A stretch of 64,000 bases of DNA from CALHVX01 sp964640725 (lineage in GTDB: Bacteria; Pseudomonadota; Gammaproteobacteria; Pseudomonadales; Azotimanducaceae): positions 124,001 to 188,000 of the forward strand of contig CAZXIJ010000003.1 of the NCBI GenBank assembly GCA_964640725.1. Reading direction: 5' to 3'. A program made the translations under genes and the position numbers. This document shows, in pieces, positions 44,413 to 52,385 of this stretch. Within the stretch, counting starts at the first letter, position 1, and the number at the start of each line of letters is the position of its first letter. Under the pieces are notes generated by a model. The model was given only the letters and a program-made list of their open reading frames with translations. It did no database searches and had not been told where the DNA came from.

Positions 44413-44455
44413 CCCGAACCCAACGGCTCACCCTGACCCACCATAGGGAACTGAC

Positions 44456-46537
44456 ATGGCTTACAAACTCGGCGTCGACGTCGGCGGCACCTTCACCGAC
44501 GTCCTGCTCATCGAAACCGACAGCAGCGCGGTCTACACCGCCAAGGTGCCTTCCACGCCGGAGGATTCGTCCATTGGCGTTCTGAACGGCATCGAGCGCG
44601 CCTGCGCGCTGGCCGGCATCAAGCCGGGCGAGGTCGGCCAGGTCACCCACGGCACCACCGTCGCCACCAATGCGGTGCTAACCGGTCGCGGCGCCCGCGT
44701 CGGCCTGGTCACGACCCAGGGCTATCGCCAGGTGCTGCAGATTGCCCGATCCTTTGTGCCCGGTGGGCTGGGCGGCTGGGTGATCTACGACAAGTCCGAC
44801 CCCATGGCTCCGCTGGAGTGCACGGTGGAGGTGCCGGAACGGATCGGCGCCGACGGCCGCATCGTGCACCCGCTGGACGAAGCCGGCGCCCGGGCGGCCT
44901 TGCAGCAACTGCAGGGCAAAAACATCGAAGCGCTGACCATCTCTCTGATCAACAGCTTTACCAATCCGGCGCACGAGCAGCGGCTGGCCGAGATCGCGGC
45001 CGAGGAGCTGCCCGGCATTCCCGTCAGCATCTCCAGCGAAGTGATTCCCGAGATGCAGGAATACGAGCGCACCATCACGACCGTCGCCAACAGCTACGTG
45101 CGGCCCGAGGTCGCGAAGTACATCGACAACCTGGAAGCCGAGCTGGAACGGCGCATGGACAGCCCGAAGCTGTCGATCCTGCGCTCCGACGGCGGTCTGT
45201 CCACAGCCCGGGCGGCGGCCACCTTCCCGGTTAACCTGCTGATGAGTGGTCCCGCCGGCGGCGTGGCCGGCGCGCGCTGGATCGGCCAGCAGTCTGGCAT
45301 CAACAACCTGCTCACCTTTGACATGGGCGGGACCTCGACGGACGTTTCGCTCATCGAGAACGGCGAGGCGCTGGTGCGCCGGGAGACGACCGTCGGCGAC
45401 GTCAACGTCCGCGCCAGCTCCGTCGACGTGCGCACGGTCGGCGCCGGCGGCGGGTCTATTGCCTCGGTGCCGGAACTGACCCGGGCGCTGCGCGTCGGGC
45501 CAGCGTCCGCTGGCGCGGTGCCCGGGCCCGCCGCGTACGCCAAAGGCGGCGAAGAGCCGACCGTGACCGACGCGAACGTGGTGCTCGGCTACCTGCCTTC
45601 CGACCAGAAGCTGGGGGGCGACATGGCCATTCGCCGGGACCTCGCCGAGCAGGCGGTCGCGCGGGTTGCCGAAGCCATGGGGCTGGGCATTGAAGCTGCG
45701 GCCGAAGGCATTATCAAAATCGTCAACGAGAATATGTTCGGCGCCCTGCGCCTGGTCTCCGTCGAGAAAGGCTACGATCCCCGGGACTTCTCGCTCATCG
45801 CCTTCGGCGGCGCCGGGCCCCTGCACGCGAACGCCCTGGGCACCCTGACAGGCGCCTGGCCCGTGATCGTGCCCCCGGGCCCGGGTGTCCTGTGTGCCTA
45901 CGGCGACGCCACGACGCGCCTGCGGGACGAGTCGTCGCGCACGTTCATTACCCGGCTCAACGACGTCGAGCCGCTGGCGATCCTGAAGGAACTCAAAGAG
46001 CTGGAGCAGCAGGCTCGAAGCGCGATCCTCGCGGAACAGGGCGATGATCAGCGCGCCGATGCCGGCCTCACAGACAGCGATATCACCGCCGAGCTGCAGG
46101 CCGATCTGCGTTACAGCGGCCAGGGCCTGGTGCTCACGGTCAGCACCAGCGCCGCGGAGCTCACCAACGAAGGTTTCGCCCCGCTGGCCGCGCGCTTCGA
46201 CGCGCTGCACGAGCAGCTGTTCACCTTCGCGCTGGACGCCGAGCGCGAGTTTGTCAATCTGCGCGTGGTCGTCCAGGGCCCGAGCGCCGATATCCGCGCG
46301 CAGGTGGACGACAGCAGCGGCGGCGCCATCAGCGATGCCCGCATCAGCGATCATCGGGTGTACGCCGAAGGTGCCTGGCATGACGGCGCGCTCTACGACC
46401 GCAACAAGCTCAAGGCCGGCCAGGTGGTGCCGGGCCCCGCCGTGATCCTCGAGATGGACTCCACCACGCTGGTACTGCCCAAGCACGAAGCTGCCGTCGA
46501 CCGGGTCGGCAACCTGTTGCTCAACCCGAGCCGCTAA
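44456..46537 (+). CDS. hyuA: Hydantoinase/oxoprolinase subunit A, copy 1
   Basis: ATP-binding subunit of a hydantoinase/carboxylase-type complex, 693 residues. It has the actin-like fold motif DVGGTFTDVLLIE at the start, GTTVATNAVLTGRGARVG, MSGPAGGVAGARW, LTFDMGGTSTDVSLIENG and GAGGGSIASVP. The family opens lactam or imide rings (N-methylhydantoin, 5-oxoproline) or carboxylates ketones, always with subunit B. Subunit B follows directly (44 bases). The gene is complete with no missing family motif. The operon context with an amidohydrolase-like gene favours ring opening of a hydantoin-like compound over carboxylation. Confidence 0.93.
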   Translation: MAYKLGVDVGGTFTDVLLIETDSSAVYTAKVPSTPEDSSIGVLNGIERACALAGIKPGEVGQVTHGTTVATNAVLTGRGARVGLVTTQGYRQVLQIARSFVPGGLGGWVIYDKSDPMAPLECTVEVPERIGADGRIVHPLDEAGARAALQQLQGKNIEALTISLINSFTNPAHEQRLAEIAAEELPGIPVSISSEVIPEMQEYERTITTVANSYVRPEVAKYIDNLEAELERRMDSPKLSILRSDGGLSTARAAATFPVNLLMSGPAGGVAGARWIGQQSGINNLLTFDMGGTSTDVSLIENGEALVRRETTVGDVNVRASSVDVRTVGAGGGSIASVPELTRALRVGPASAGAVPGPAAYAKGGEEPTVTDANVVLGYLPSDQKLGGDMAIRRDLAEQAVARVAEAMGLGIEAAAEGIIKIVNENMFGALRLVSVEKGYDPRDFSLIAFGGAGPLHANALGTLTGAWPVIVPPGPGVLCAYGDATTRLRDESSRTFITRLNDVEPLAILKELKELEQQARSAILAEQGDDQRADAGLTDSDITAELQADLRYSGQGLVLTVSTSAAELTNEGFAPLAARFDALHEQLFTFALDAEREFVNLRVVVQGPSADIRAQVDDSSGGAISDARISDHRVYAEGAWHDGALYDRNKLKAGQVVPGPAVILEMDSTTLVLPKHEAAVDRVGNLLLNPSR

Positions 46538-46581
46538 CCCGCACGACGCCCGAACGAATCGCAAGGCCAGGAGACAGACTC

Positions 46582-48477
46582 ATGCCCGGACAAATCAGCC
46601 AGACCAATACCACGCCCTTTAACCGCGTCGACGTCGACCCGGTCACCCTCGACATCGTCGAGAACGCCCTGCGCAATGCCAGGGTCGAGATGGATGCCAC
46701 CCTCTTCCGCACCGCCATGTCCCCCGGCATCCGCGAACAGGGCGATGCCTTCCCCATGATCGCCAACGTCGACGGCAAGATGGTCGTCGGGCAGTTCGGC
46801 TCGTTCATTCACGGCTTCATGGAAGCCTACGACGGCGTCCTCGAAGAGGGCGACATGCTGTTCACCAACGACCCCTACTCCTGCGGTGCCGCGGTCAGTC
46901 ACCTGAACGACTGGCTGGTGCTCAAGCCGATTTTCAAGGATGGCCGCCACCTGTGCTGGGCCGCGCATTTCGGCCACATGACGGACATCGGCGGCAAAGT
47001 GCCCGGCTCCCTGCCCATCGACGCGCACGAGATCTTTGAAGAAGGCGTGGCGGTACCGCCAGTCAAGATCTTCCGCAAGGGCGAGCTGCAGGAAGACATT
47101 CTCAGCATCATCCTGCGCAACAGCCGCATGCCGCACTGGAACAAGGGCGATTTCAACGGCGTGATCGCCGCCTGCAACATGGCGGAGCGGCGCTGCATCG
47201 AGATCGCCGAGCGCTTTGGCGACGACCTGTTCTACTCCGCCATGGACGAGCTGCTGGAACGCAATTGCCGAGCCATGAAGCAGCTCATCAAGACCGCGGT
47301 GCCGGAAACCAAGGCCGTGTTCGAGGACTACCTGTGCGACGACGGCATCGGTCAGGGGCCCTACAAGATCAAGTGCGCGATGTGGCGCGAGGGCGAGCGG
47401 GTGATCTTCGACTTCGAAGGCACAGACCCGCAAAGCTCCGGCTCCATCAACTTCCTCTTGAACGAAGAGATGTTCAAGATGTTCTGCGGCACCTTCATGA
47501 TCTCCGTGTTTGACCCGCAGATCCTCTTTAACGATGGCTTCTACGACTACATGGACGTGCGCATTCCCGAAGGCTGTCTGCTGAAACCGCGGCGACCGGC
47601 GGCCCTGTCCTGCCGCACGCATGCCCTGGGCCGCATCTTTGACGTGATCTCCGGACTGCTGGGCCAGGGCAATCCGGACTTTCTGTGCGCCGCCGGCTTT
47701 TCCGACAGCCCCCATTTGATGTATTCGGGCTACGACAAGAACGGCGAGTGGTACCAGCTGTTCCAGATCGGCTTCGGCGGTATTCCGGGCCGGCCCATGG
47801 GCGACGGGCCCGACGGCCACTCCCTGTGGCCCGGCTTCACCAATGTCCCGAACGAGTACATCGAGGCCTACTTCCCGCTGCGCATCGAGACCTACGAGAC
47901 CATTCCCGATTCCGGTGGCGCGGGGCTCAACCGCGGCGGCAACGGCATCTGCATGGGCTACCGGTTCCTGGAAGACGGCCAGGTCTCTATTCACGACGAT
48001 CGCTGGCTCACCTATCCCTGGGGCGTCAACGGCGGCGAGCCGGGCGGCCGCGGCTCCAAGGAGCTGGTCCGCGCTGACGGCAGCCGCGAGCTGCTGCCGT
48101 CCAAGTGCGACCGCATCGCCGTAAAGGAAGGCGATCTGCTGCTCTACAACACCTGGGGCGGGGGCGGCGCCGGCGATCCGCTGGCCCGGGAGACGGCGCG
48201 GGTGGGCAAGGACGTCGAGCGCGGGCTCGTGACCGTAGACGGCGCGCGGCGCTACGGCGTGGTTTGCGATGCCCACGGCATCGTGGACGAGGCAGCAACC
48301 GCGGCGCTGCGCGCTGAGATGAGCAAGAACCGCGGCGAGCTGCCGGTCTTCGACTTCGGCGGCAGCATCGACGAGATCAAGGCGCGCGCGCTCGAAGAGA
48401 CCGGGCTGCCCGCACCCCGGGCACCGACCTTCGCGCGCCGCGGCCGCGGCATCGTGACCGCCGTGAGCGGCTCTTGA
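46582..48477 (+). CDS. hyuB: Hydantoinase/oxoprolinase subunit B, copy 1
   Basis: Partner subunit, 631 residues. Characteristic motifs are FRTAMSPGIREQGDAFPMI, TNDPYSCGAAVSHLNDW, AHFGHMTDIGGKVPGS and the C-terminal GGAGLNRGGNGICMGYRF and NTWGGGGAGDPLARE. It carries the metal-dependent active site in characterised relatives. It is longer than copy 2 at 57333 (549 residues) and clearly divergent from it. The following cysteine hydrolase overlaps it by 4 bases (TTGA), so the three proteins are made together. Confidence 0.93.
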   Translation: MPGQISQTNTTPFNRVDVDPVTLDIVENALRNARVEMDATLFRTAMSPGIREQGDAFPMIANVDGKMVVGQFGSFIHGFMEAYDGVLEEGDMLFTNDPYSCGAAVSHLNDWLVLKPIFKDGRHLCWAAHFGHMTDIGGKVPGSLPIDAHEIFEEGVAVPPVKIFRKGELQEDILSIILRNSRMPHWNKGDFNGVIAACNMAERRCIEIAERFGDDLFYSAMDELLERNCRAMKQLIKTAVPETKAVFEDYLCDDGIGQGPYKIKCAMWREGERVIFDFEGTDPQSSGSINFLLNEEMFKMFCGTFMISVFDPQILFNDGFYDYMDVRIPEGCLLKPRRPAALSCRTHALGRIFDVISGLLGQGNPDFLCAAGFSDSPHLMYSGYDKNGEWYQLFQIGFGGIPGRPMGDGPDGHSLWPGFTNVPNEYIEAYFPLRIETYETIPDSGGAGLNRGGNGICMGYRFLEDGQVSIHDDRWLTYPWGVNGGEPGGRGSKELVRADGSRELLPSKCDRIAVKEGDLLLYNTWGGGGAGDPLARETARVGKDVERGLVTVDGARRYGVVCDAHGIVDEAATAALRAEMSKNRGELPVFDFGGSIDEIKARALEETGLPAPRAPTFARRGRGIVTAVSGS

Positions 48478-49076
48478 GCCGGCGAGCGCTGGCCACGGCA
48501 CCGATCGCGATCGGCACCAGCCCGGCGCTGATTGTCGTCGATGCCATCAAGGGCTTTACGGATCCGGAGTGCCCTTTAGGCGGTGACTTCACGCCGGAAG
48601 TCGCGGTGATCAGCCAGCTCCTGACCGTGGCCCGAGCCAACCGCTGGCCCTGCGTCTTCAGCACCGTGGTCTATCACAGCGACGATCAGGCCTCGGTGTT
48701 TCGGGCCAAGGTGCCTGCGCTGAATCTGCTCACGCCAGACTCGCAGTGGGTCAAAGTCGATGACCGGCTCACCGTGCAAGATGACGACCTGCTGCTGGAA
48801 AAGACTCACGCTTCCTGCTTTCACAGCACCACCCTGGCCCAGTCGCTACGCCAGCGCGGCGTCGACAGCGTGCTGGTCACAGGCTTCACCACCAGCGGCT
48901 GCGTGCGCGCCACAGCAGTCGACGCGCTGCAGCACGACTTCCGAACCTTCGTCGTCAAGGATGCCGTTGCGGACCGGGACCCGGAGGCTCACCAGGCCAA
49001 CCTGTACGACCTGCAGGCCAAATACGGTGAGCTGATCGACAGCCAGGGCCTGATGGAACGCTACTCCGACCGGTAG
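48474..49076 (+). CDS. Cysteine hydrolase, isochorismatase/carbamoylsarcosinase type
   Basis: A 200-residue hydrolase with the superfamily triad: Asp in LIVVDAIKGF, Lys in LEKTHASCF and Cys in TTSGCVRATAV. The closest functional group is N-carbamoylsarcosine amidohydrolase, which acts after N-methylhydantoinase in creatinine-type pathways, releasing ammonia and CO2. Being the last gene after hyuA and hyuB, it probably hydrolyses the N-carbamoyl product of ring opening. The start is a TTG overlapping the hyuB stop. Its 3' end overlaps that of the convergent crotonase gene by 16 bases. The substrate is inferred from context. Confidence 0.88.
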   Translation: MSRRALATAPIAIGTSPALIVVDAIKGFTDPECPLGGDFTPEVAVISQLLTVARANRWPCVFSTVVYHSDDQASVFRAKVPALNLLTPDSQWVKVDDRLTVQDDDLLLEKTHASCFHSTTLAQSLRQRGVDSVLVTGFTTSGCVRATAVDALQHDFRTFVVKDAVADRDPEAHQANLYDLQAKYGELIDSQGLMERYSDR

Positions 49077-49858
49077 TTGCCCGGACGCTTCTCGAAAAAC
49101 GCGGCAATGGCTTCCTGGTGATCGGGCTCTGCGTGACAGAGCGCCTGCGAAGCCGCAGATTTTTCCAGCAGCTCGTCCAGCGAAGACGACCCGCTCGCCC
49201 GCAGCAGCTGCTTGGTCAGCCGCAGGGCGTGCGGCGGGTTGGACGCGATCTCTGCGGCCAGCTCAAGCGCCCGGGCCAGCAGCTGCTCCGGTGGCACCAC
49301 CTCAGACACCAGCCCCATGGCCAGCGCCGCATCGGCTTTGACCGGCGCGCCGGTAAAGGCCATCTTGGCCGCGTTCGAGTAGCCGACGGCGCGCGGCAGG
49401 AACCAGGCACCGCCGTCGCCGGGAATGATGCCGAGCTTCACAAAGCTTTCGGCGAACATGGCTTTCTCGGAAGCGATACGGATATCGCACATAGTGGCCA
49501 GATCACAGCCCGCGCCAACCGCAGGCCCGTTGACTGCTGCGATGACCGGCACGTTCAGCGCGTACACGGCCCGAGGGATGCGCTGAATGCCCTTGCGGTA
49601 GGCCTCGGCCTGATCCGCCGGATCGCCCGAGAACAAACCCTTGCGATCGCGCATGTCCTTGACGTTGCCGCCGGCACAGAAGGCCGAGCCCTCGCCGGTC
49701 AGCACGACGGCGCGAATGCGAACATCGTCGTTGACTGCGGCGCAGACATCGACAAACGCATCGAACTGGTCGGCGCTGGTCAGGGCGTTGCGGGTTTCCG
49801 GGCTGGACATGGTCAGCAGCAGCACATGATCATGGCGCTCTTGCAGCAGAAACGACAT
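49061..49858 (-). CDS. Crotonase/enoyl-CoA hydratase family protein
   Basis: A 265-residue crotonase-fold protein. The oxyanion-hole segments FCAGGNVKDM and NGPAVGAGCDLATMCD are intact. The two Glu residues that catalyse hydration in rat crotonase align with Asp (GCDLA) and Phe (FAESFVKLG), so simple hydratase activity is doubtful; isomerase, hydrolase or dehalogenase-type chemistry is possible. The segment IIPGDGGAWFLPRAVG marks a subgroup common in Proteobacteria. The ATG at 49858 has GAGAGGAAG upstream. It is divergent from the MFS gene at 49946 and convergent with the hydantoinase operon. Confidence 0.9.
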   Translation of the reverse strand: MSFLLQERHDHVLLLTMSSPETRNALTSADQFDAFVDVCAAVNDDVRIRAVVLTGEGSAFCAGGNVKDMRDRKGLFSGDPADQAEAYRKGIQRIPRAVYALNVPVIAAVNGPAVGAGCDLATMCDIRIASEKAMFAESFVKLGIIPGDGGAWFLPRAVGYSNAAKMAFTGAPVKADAALAMGLVSEVVPPEQLLARALELAAEIASNPPHALRLTKQLLRASGSSSLDELLEKSAASQALCHAEPDHQEAIAAFFEKRPGNYRSE

Positions 49859-49945
49859 AGGGCTTCCTCTCGTTGAATGGCCGGCAGTGTGCGGATCCCC
49901 CGGGACTCGCGCAACCGATCCACGCCTCTCAAGCCCGAGCACGAA

Positions 49946-51151
49946 ATGACACTCACCCCTGCTACGCGCTGGATCCTGGGCGCCACGGCTACCATGGCCG
50001 TGGCGATGGGCATCAGCCGCTTCGCCTACACGCCGCTGCTGCCCACCATGCAGGCAGCCTTTGGCTGGTCCGTCACCCAGGTCGGCGACCTTGCGAGCGT
50101 GAACTATCTGGGCTACCTGGTCGGCGCGCTGGCAGCGCCGCGGTTGCTGCGCGCTGCCGGACCGGACCCGAGCCTGCTGCTGGCCATCGCCCTGGCGGGC
50201 TGCGTGCTCACCAGCGCGCTCGGAGCCTTCGCCGACAGCTACCTCATGTGGTGCCTGCTGCGTCTGCTGGCCGGGGTCGCCAGCGCACTCTGTCTGGTCC
50301 TGGTTACCACCCGGCTGGGCGCACTGCTGGCTCGCGAGCCCGGCACGAAACTTGGACACCTGCACTTTTCCGGCGTTGGCCTGGGCATTATCGCGAGCGT
50401 GCTGCTGGTCCGGGACGCCGGTGCCCCGCAAATCGAAACCGTGCAGCAACACTGGGCAGCCCTGGCCGGCATTTCCGCCGCGCTTCTGCTGCCGGCCTGG
50501 GCGCTGTTTCGCTCGGTGCCGACGCCGCCGGCACCGAGCCCGGAAAGCCCGCAGCCGCACCTGCCCATTGTCGATGCTGGCGCGCCCCCCCCCTCCCGGC
50601 TACTGCCGGTGATTGCCGGTTACGGTCTCTTCGGGTTTGGCTACATCATCACCGCGACCTTTATCGTCGCCATGGCGCAGAACACGGCGAGCAACGCCGC
50701 CGAAGCCCAGAACGTATGGCTGATCGCAGGGCTGGCCGCGATGCCTTCGGTACCGCTGTGGCACTGGCTCGGGCAACGGGTCGGCCTGACCGCCGCGCTC
50801 GGCGCGGCTTACCTGGTCGAAGCCGGCAGCGTGCTGCTTGCAGCCACGGGCGAGTCGACGCTGGCTTTGAATCTGGCGGCGGCGCTGCTGGGCGGCACCT
50901 TTGCCGGCATCACCGCACTCGGGCTGGCGCTCGGCAGCCAGCTGGCCGGCGCGCAGCGCGCCAGCGTCATCGGCACCATGACCGCCGTGTTCGCCGTAGG
51001 CCAGCTGCTCGGCCCCGGCATCGCCGGCCGGCTGACGGCGTTCAGCAACAGCTTTTTGCTGCCGAGCGTCGTGGCCGCCGGCACCCTGGTACTCGCCGCC
51101 GCGCTGTTGCTGCGGCTGGGGCGGGCCCGGGAGCGCCCCGCTTCGGGCTAG
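49946..51151 (+). CDS. YbfB/YjiJ family MFS transporter
   Basis: Twelve-span MFS protein, 401 residues. The opening ATMAVAMGISRFAYTPLLPTM and VGDLASVNYLGYLVGAL are typical of the YbfB/YjiJ family, thought to export small molecules. I chose the ATG at 49946 because the family begins close to the first span; an ATG at 49877 would add 23 polar residues and leave only 18 bases to the divergent crotonase. The stop interlocks in CTAG with the convergent nuclease-family gene. The substrate is unknown. Confidence 0.9.
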   Translation: MTLTPATRWILGATATMAVAMGISRFAYTPLLPTMQAAFGWSVTQVGDLASVNYLGYLVGALAAPRLLRAAGPDPSLLLAIALAGCVLTSALGAFADSYLMWCLLRLLAGVASALCLVLVTTRLGALLAREPGTKLGHLHFSGVGLGIIASVLLVRDAGAPQIETVQQHWAALAGISAALLLPAWALFRSVPTPPAPSPESPQPHLPIVDAGAPPPSRLLPVIAGYGLFGFGYIITATFIVAMAQNTASNAAEAQNVWLIAGLAAMPSVPLWHWLGQRVGLTAALGAAYLVEAGSVLLAATGESTLALNLAAALLGGTFAGITALGLALGSQLAGAQRASVIGTMTAVFAVGQLLGPGIAGRLTAFSNSFLLPSVVAAGTLVLAAALLLRLGRARERPASG

Positions 51152-51960
51152 AGCCTCAGGTCAACGCTGACGGGGTAGTGATCCGAACCGCGCTGCGCCA
51201 GGGTGCTGCTGTGGGTCGCGCTCGAGCCCCGCACCAGCCGCTGCGCCGCGACCGGGTTCAGCATGATCCGATCAATGCGCGCCCGGCGCCGGGGCCAGAA
51301 GCTGCCCGGCAATCGGCCCGTGCCTTCGGTCAACTGCTGATCGTAAACGAGCGCATCCACCCAGCTGCTGCCCCGCAGCGCTGTCAGGGCGTCGCTGCTC
51401 GGCAGGTCATTGAAGTCCCCCAGCAGCGCCGCAGGGCGCGCGGCGGCCTCAGCCTCAGCCAGCTGAGACAGCACGTAGGCCAGCTCGTGGGCGCGCAGCT
51501 CGTCGTTGCCGAGGGCCAGGTCCGGCGCAGCGGCTTTCGACTTCAGGTGCACGGCAAACAGGCTCAGGGGCTGATGGTTATCGCCGGCAGCAAGATCCGC
51601 CCGCAGCAGATCGCGCTGCAGCCGCAGCGCCTGCAGCGCTTCCGTGTCGCCAAGGGGATCCTGGCCCAGGGATGTCAGAGTCAGCGGGACGCGAGCAAGG
51701 TACGCCAGGTGAATGCCCCGGTCGCTGTTGCCCGGCACGCACTGCGCAAAGGGGTACGGCTCGCGCAGCAATTGATTGAGGGCCGCAAGCGCCGCCTGAC
51801 TGCCAACCTCCTGCAGCGCCACGATATCGGCAGCCATGAGATCCAGCACCCGGGCCACGGCCTTCAGCGCGACGGTAGCCTTGGCGGTGCTCCGCTCGAC
51901 CCCGATATCGCCGGGCACGAAAAGGTTGCGCACGTTGTAGGTCGCGATGCGCACCCGCAT
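51148..51960 (-). CDS. Endonuclease/exonuclease/phosphatase family protein
   Basis: A 270-residue EEP-fold phosphoesterase. Active-site motifs appear in order: IATYNVRNLF, DIVALQEVGS (metal Glu), HLKSK (His), LLGDFNDLP (Asp, Asn), RIDRIML and the terminal SDHYPV (Asp-His). The fold hydrolyses DNA, RNA, nucleotides or inositol phosphates; no signal peptide suggests a cytosolic role. The ATG shares one base with the stop of the HIT gene (TGATG), so the two are translationally coupled. It is the last gene of the SLC13-HIT-EEP operon. Confidence 0.9.
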   Translation of the reverse strand: MRVRIATYNVRNLFVPGDIGVERSTAKATVALKAVARVLDLMAADIVALQEVGSQAALAALNQLLREPYPFAQCVPGNSDRGIHLAYLARVPLTLTSLGQDPLGDTEALQALRLQRDLLRADLAAGDNHQPLSLFAVHLKSKAAAPDLALGNDELRAHELAYVLSQLAEAEAAARPAALLGDFNDLPSSDALTALRGSSWVDALVYDQQLTEGTGRLPGSFWPRRRARIDRIMLNPVAAQRLVRGSSATHSSTLAQRGSDHYPVSVDLRL

Positions 51961-52385
51961 CAACCGGCTCCAGGCTCCAGCGCGCGCAAGCGCTCCTGCA
52001 GAACAGCGGTCAGCGTAGCGCGGGCGGGCGCCGCATAGGGCTCGGCCGGGCTGTGTCCCCAGACCGGCCCGGGCCAGGCCGGATCGCCCGGCCAACGCCC
52101 CACGACGTGCAGGTGCAGCTGCGCGACGATGTTGCCGAGGCTCGCAACATTCAGGCGCGCCACGCGATCGTCGGCGCGCAGTACCCGCGCGGCCAGATCC
52201 GCTTCGACAGAGAGCTGCGTGCGGTCCGGCGGTGCCAGCGCATCGAGCGCAGTGACGGCAGCGCGCCGAGGCACCAGTACCAGCCAGGGGTAACGCCGGT
52301 CATCCATGGCGCGTATCTGGCTCAGCGGCAGGTCGGCGACGAAGAACGTATCGCGCGCCAGCCGATCATCCAGCACAAAGGTCAT
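51960..52385 (-). CDS. HIT-family nucleotide hydrolase/transferase
   Basis: A 141-residue HIT protein. The core motif is QLHLHVV in NIVAQLHLHVVGRWPGDP: relative to Fhit the first His of the triad is Gln, as in many proteobacterial members, while the catalytic and third His remain. Upstream, YPWLVLVPRRAAVTALDAL is the usual HIT strand. Substrates are typically AMP-linked dinucleotides or adenylylated molecules. It starts with the TGATG overlap from the SLC13 gene and ends in the same overlap with the EEP gene, so all three are one operon. Both enzymes could process phosphorylated compounds, although the transporter's link to them is unclear. Confidence 0.9.
   Translation of the reverse strand: MTFVLDDRLARDTFFVADLPLSQIRAMDDRRYPWLVLVPRRAAVTALDALAPPDRTQLSVEADLAARVLRADDRVARLNVASLGNIVAQLHLHVVGRWPGDPAWPGPVWGHSPAEPYAAPARATLTAVLQERLRALEPGAG

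Noticed and set aside
44678..46564. 628-codon open frame on the minus strand opposite hyuA
   Set aside because: The plus-strand HyuA has every family motif; the antisense frame has none and shows shadow composition.
46534..48501. 655-codon open frame on the minus strand opposite hyuB
   Set aside because: Same reasoning: complete HyuB on the plus strand, and no recognisable domain or start signal on the minus strand.
49873..52038. 721-codon plus-strand frame spanning the MFS and nuclease-family genes
   Set aside because: It runs out of frame through the MFS gene and antisense through the EEP gene; both have clear family motifs.
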